From Nocardioides panacis (GTDB lineage Bacteria > Actinomycetota > Actinomycetes > Propionibacteriales > Nocardioidaceae): a stretch of DNA of 64,000 nt. This document shows, in pieces, positions 63,276 through 64,000 of this stretch. The stretch is taken from contig NZ_CP077062.1 in the NCBI RefSeq assembly GCF_019039255.1, positions 1,116,001 through 1,180,000 on the forward strand, written 5' to 3'. The notes below the pieces were generated by a model. The model was not told where the DNA came from, ran no database searches, and saw only the letters and a program-made list of their open reading frames with translations. Both the position numbers and the translations under genes were made by a program. Numbering within the stretch: the stretch's first letter is position 1; the number at the start of each line of letters is the position of its first letter.

Positions 63276-63680
63276 GTGCAGGAGAGAACGCCGTCGCGTG
63301 ACCCGGGCGACCGCTGGTCGCGGTCGGACTGGTGGGGCGTCGTGCTGGACGCCCCGGACGTGGCCGTGCTCACGCGCTTCTACTCCGAGCTGCGCGGCTG
63401 GCCGGTCTGGAAGCAGGACGCCGAGGGCTCGGCCCTGGACCTCGGCGAGGGCGTGGCCTACCTGACCATCCAGCACAACCCGGACTACGTGCGCCCGGTG
63501 TGGCCCGCAACGCCCGGACACCAGCAGATGATGCTGCACCTGGACTTCGAGGTCACGGACCTCGACGAGGCGGTCGCCAGGGCGCTGGCCTTGGGGGCAG
63601 AGCTGCCCGAGCACCAGCCACAGGAGGACGTGCGGGTGCTTCTCGACCCTGCCGGCCACCCCTTCTGCCTCTACACCTGA
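63276..63680 (+). CDS. VOC family protein (glyoxalase/bleomycin-resistance fold)
   Basis: A 134-residue vicinal-oxygen-chelate protein of two beta-alpha-beta-beta-beta modules: WWGVVLDAPDVAVLTRFYSEL and GWPVWKQDAEGSALDLGEG in the first, then HLDFEVTDLDEAVARALALG, QEDVRVLLDPAGHPFCLY in the second. Metal ligands are plausible (H in MLHLDF) but not certain. This subtype is abundant in actinobacteria and mostly unassigned. GTG 63276 has AGCATCG upstream and no strong ribosome site. Confidence 0.85.
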   Translation: MQERTPSRDPGDRWSRSDWWGVVLDAPDVAVLTRFYSELRGWPVWKQDAEGSALDLGEGVAYLTIQHNPDYVRPVWPATPGHQQMMLHLDFEVTDLDEAVARALALGAELPEHQPQEDVRVLLDPAGHPFCLYT

Positions 63681-63715
63681 CCGACGCCGGCCGCCCGACC
63701 TGGCACCATGACCGG

Positions 63716-64000
63716 ATGCCGGGTCACCGTGTCGTCGCGCTGCTCGGCGCACTGCTGCTCCTGGTGTCCTGCTCGGCGTCCTCCCGGTCGGACGAGCCGC
63801 CGCCCTCCTCGTGCCCCGCACTGCACTTCGACGACGTGCGCGGGCCGGTGCCGTCGTACGTCTCCGCGCCGCTCGCGGCGTTCCCCAACGACCAGGCGCT
63901 GTGCCGAGGACTCTGGCTGCCGACGGCGGACCGCTGGCTGGTGCCGCAGGGGCTGGCGCTGGACGGTCGGACGGCGTGGGTGAGCGGCTACCGCTGGCGG
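63716..64000 (+). CDS. Putative lipoprotein, partial (runs off the window)
   Basis: The first 95 residues of a protein cut by the window end. N-terminal lipoprotein signal: HRVVALLGALLLLVSC, with the lipobox cysteine at about residue 18. After it, a mature region with two further cysteines (SSCPALHF, QALCRGLWLP) and WLVPQGLALDGRTAWVSGY, which suggests a beta-propeller or sugar-binding-like domain starting here. No family is assigned. ATG 63716 is the only start giving the signal. Confidence 0.7.
   Translation, partial: MPGHRVVALLGALLLLVSCSASSRSDEPPPSSCPALHFDDVRGPVPSYVSAPLAAFPNDQALCRGLWLPTADRWLVPQGLALDGRTAWVSGYRWR

Overview
The window looks like a chromosomal segment of a high-GC actinobacterium of the Nocardioides type. 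The supporting signs are very GC-rich codon use, many GTG starts and ATGA/GTGA stop-start overlaps, DUF222-HNH and excalibur/sunset-domain proteins, an NrtR-controlled NAD cluster, a recCBD operon, and a cell-wall hydrolase behind a c-di-AMP riboswitch. The genus is an inference from gene content. No rRNA, tRNA, CRISPR array, insertion sequence or prophage was seen.

Layout. 0.2-4.3 kb: a visibly less GC-rich accessory block with an HNH endonuclease divergent from a NERD-UvrD helicase and a membrane-anchored nuclease-like protein with a sunset domain. 4.5-9.8 kb: NAD/ADP-ribose cluster (nadR, pnuC and an ADP-ribosylglycohydrolase-phosphatase, divergent from the regulator nrtR and a second ADP-ribosylglycohydrolase); two matching palindromes lie between the divergent arms. 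10-15.9 kb: DUF222-HNH remnant, hypothetical proteins, and a TY-Chap protein overlapping a second NERD-UvrD helicase. 16-21.3 kb: amino-acid permease, 2H phosphoesterase, LLM flavoprotein and a PQQ-type sugar dehydrogenase lipoprotein. 21.5-30.2 kb: recC-recB-recD. 30.3-37.3 kb: a shortened flavoprotein, a drug exporter, and an amide-use cluster (acetamidase, APC permease, AmiC-like binding protein, MarR regulator). 37.4-43.3 kb: two acyl-CoA dehydrogenases, a glycerophosphodiesterase, an excalibur protein, an SGNH hydrolase and an LLM flavoprotein, separated by tandem repeats of 22 and 32 bp. 43.5-53.8 kb: pta-ackA, recQ, a zinc alcohol dehydrogenase, a decayed apbE, DUF2237, a NERD membrane protein and a YihY protein. 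53.9-64 kb: fhs, a type-VII-secretion-like cluster, the riboswitch with its NlpC/P60 enzyme, a FtsX-type permease, a SprT protein and small secreted or metabolic proteins.

A caution for every user of this annotation. At least eight genes are interrupted where a plus-strand run of six or seven G occurs, and each becomes a normal family member if one G is removed (runs at 4220, 6459, 8607, 11649, 15788, 26895, 50409 and 58414). Because the shift always has the same direction, I treat these as probable sequence errors and give the corrected gene ends. Two other frameshifts (about 2950 and 11118) are not in homopolymers and may be real decay. Coordinates marked as corrected assume removal of one base.
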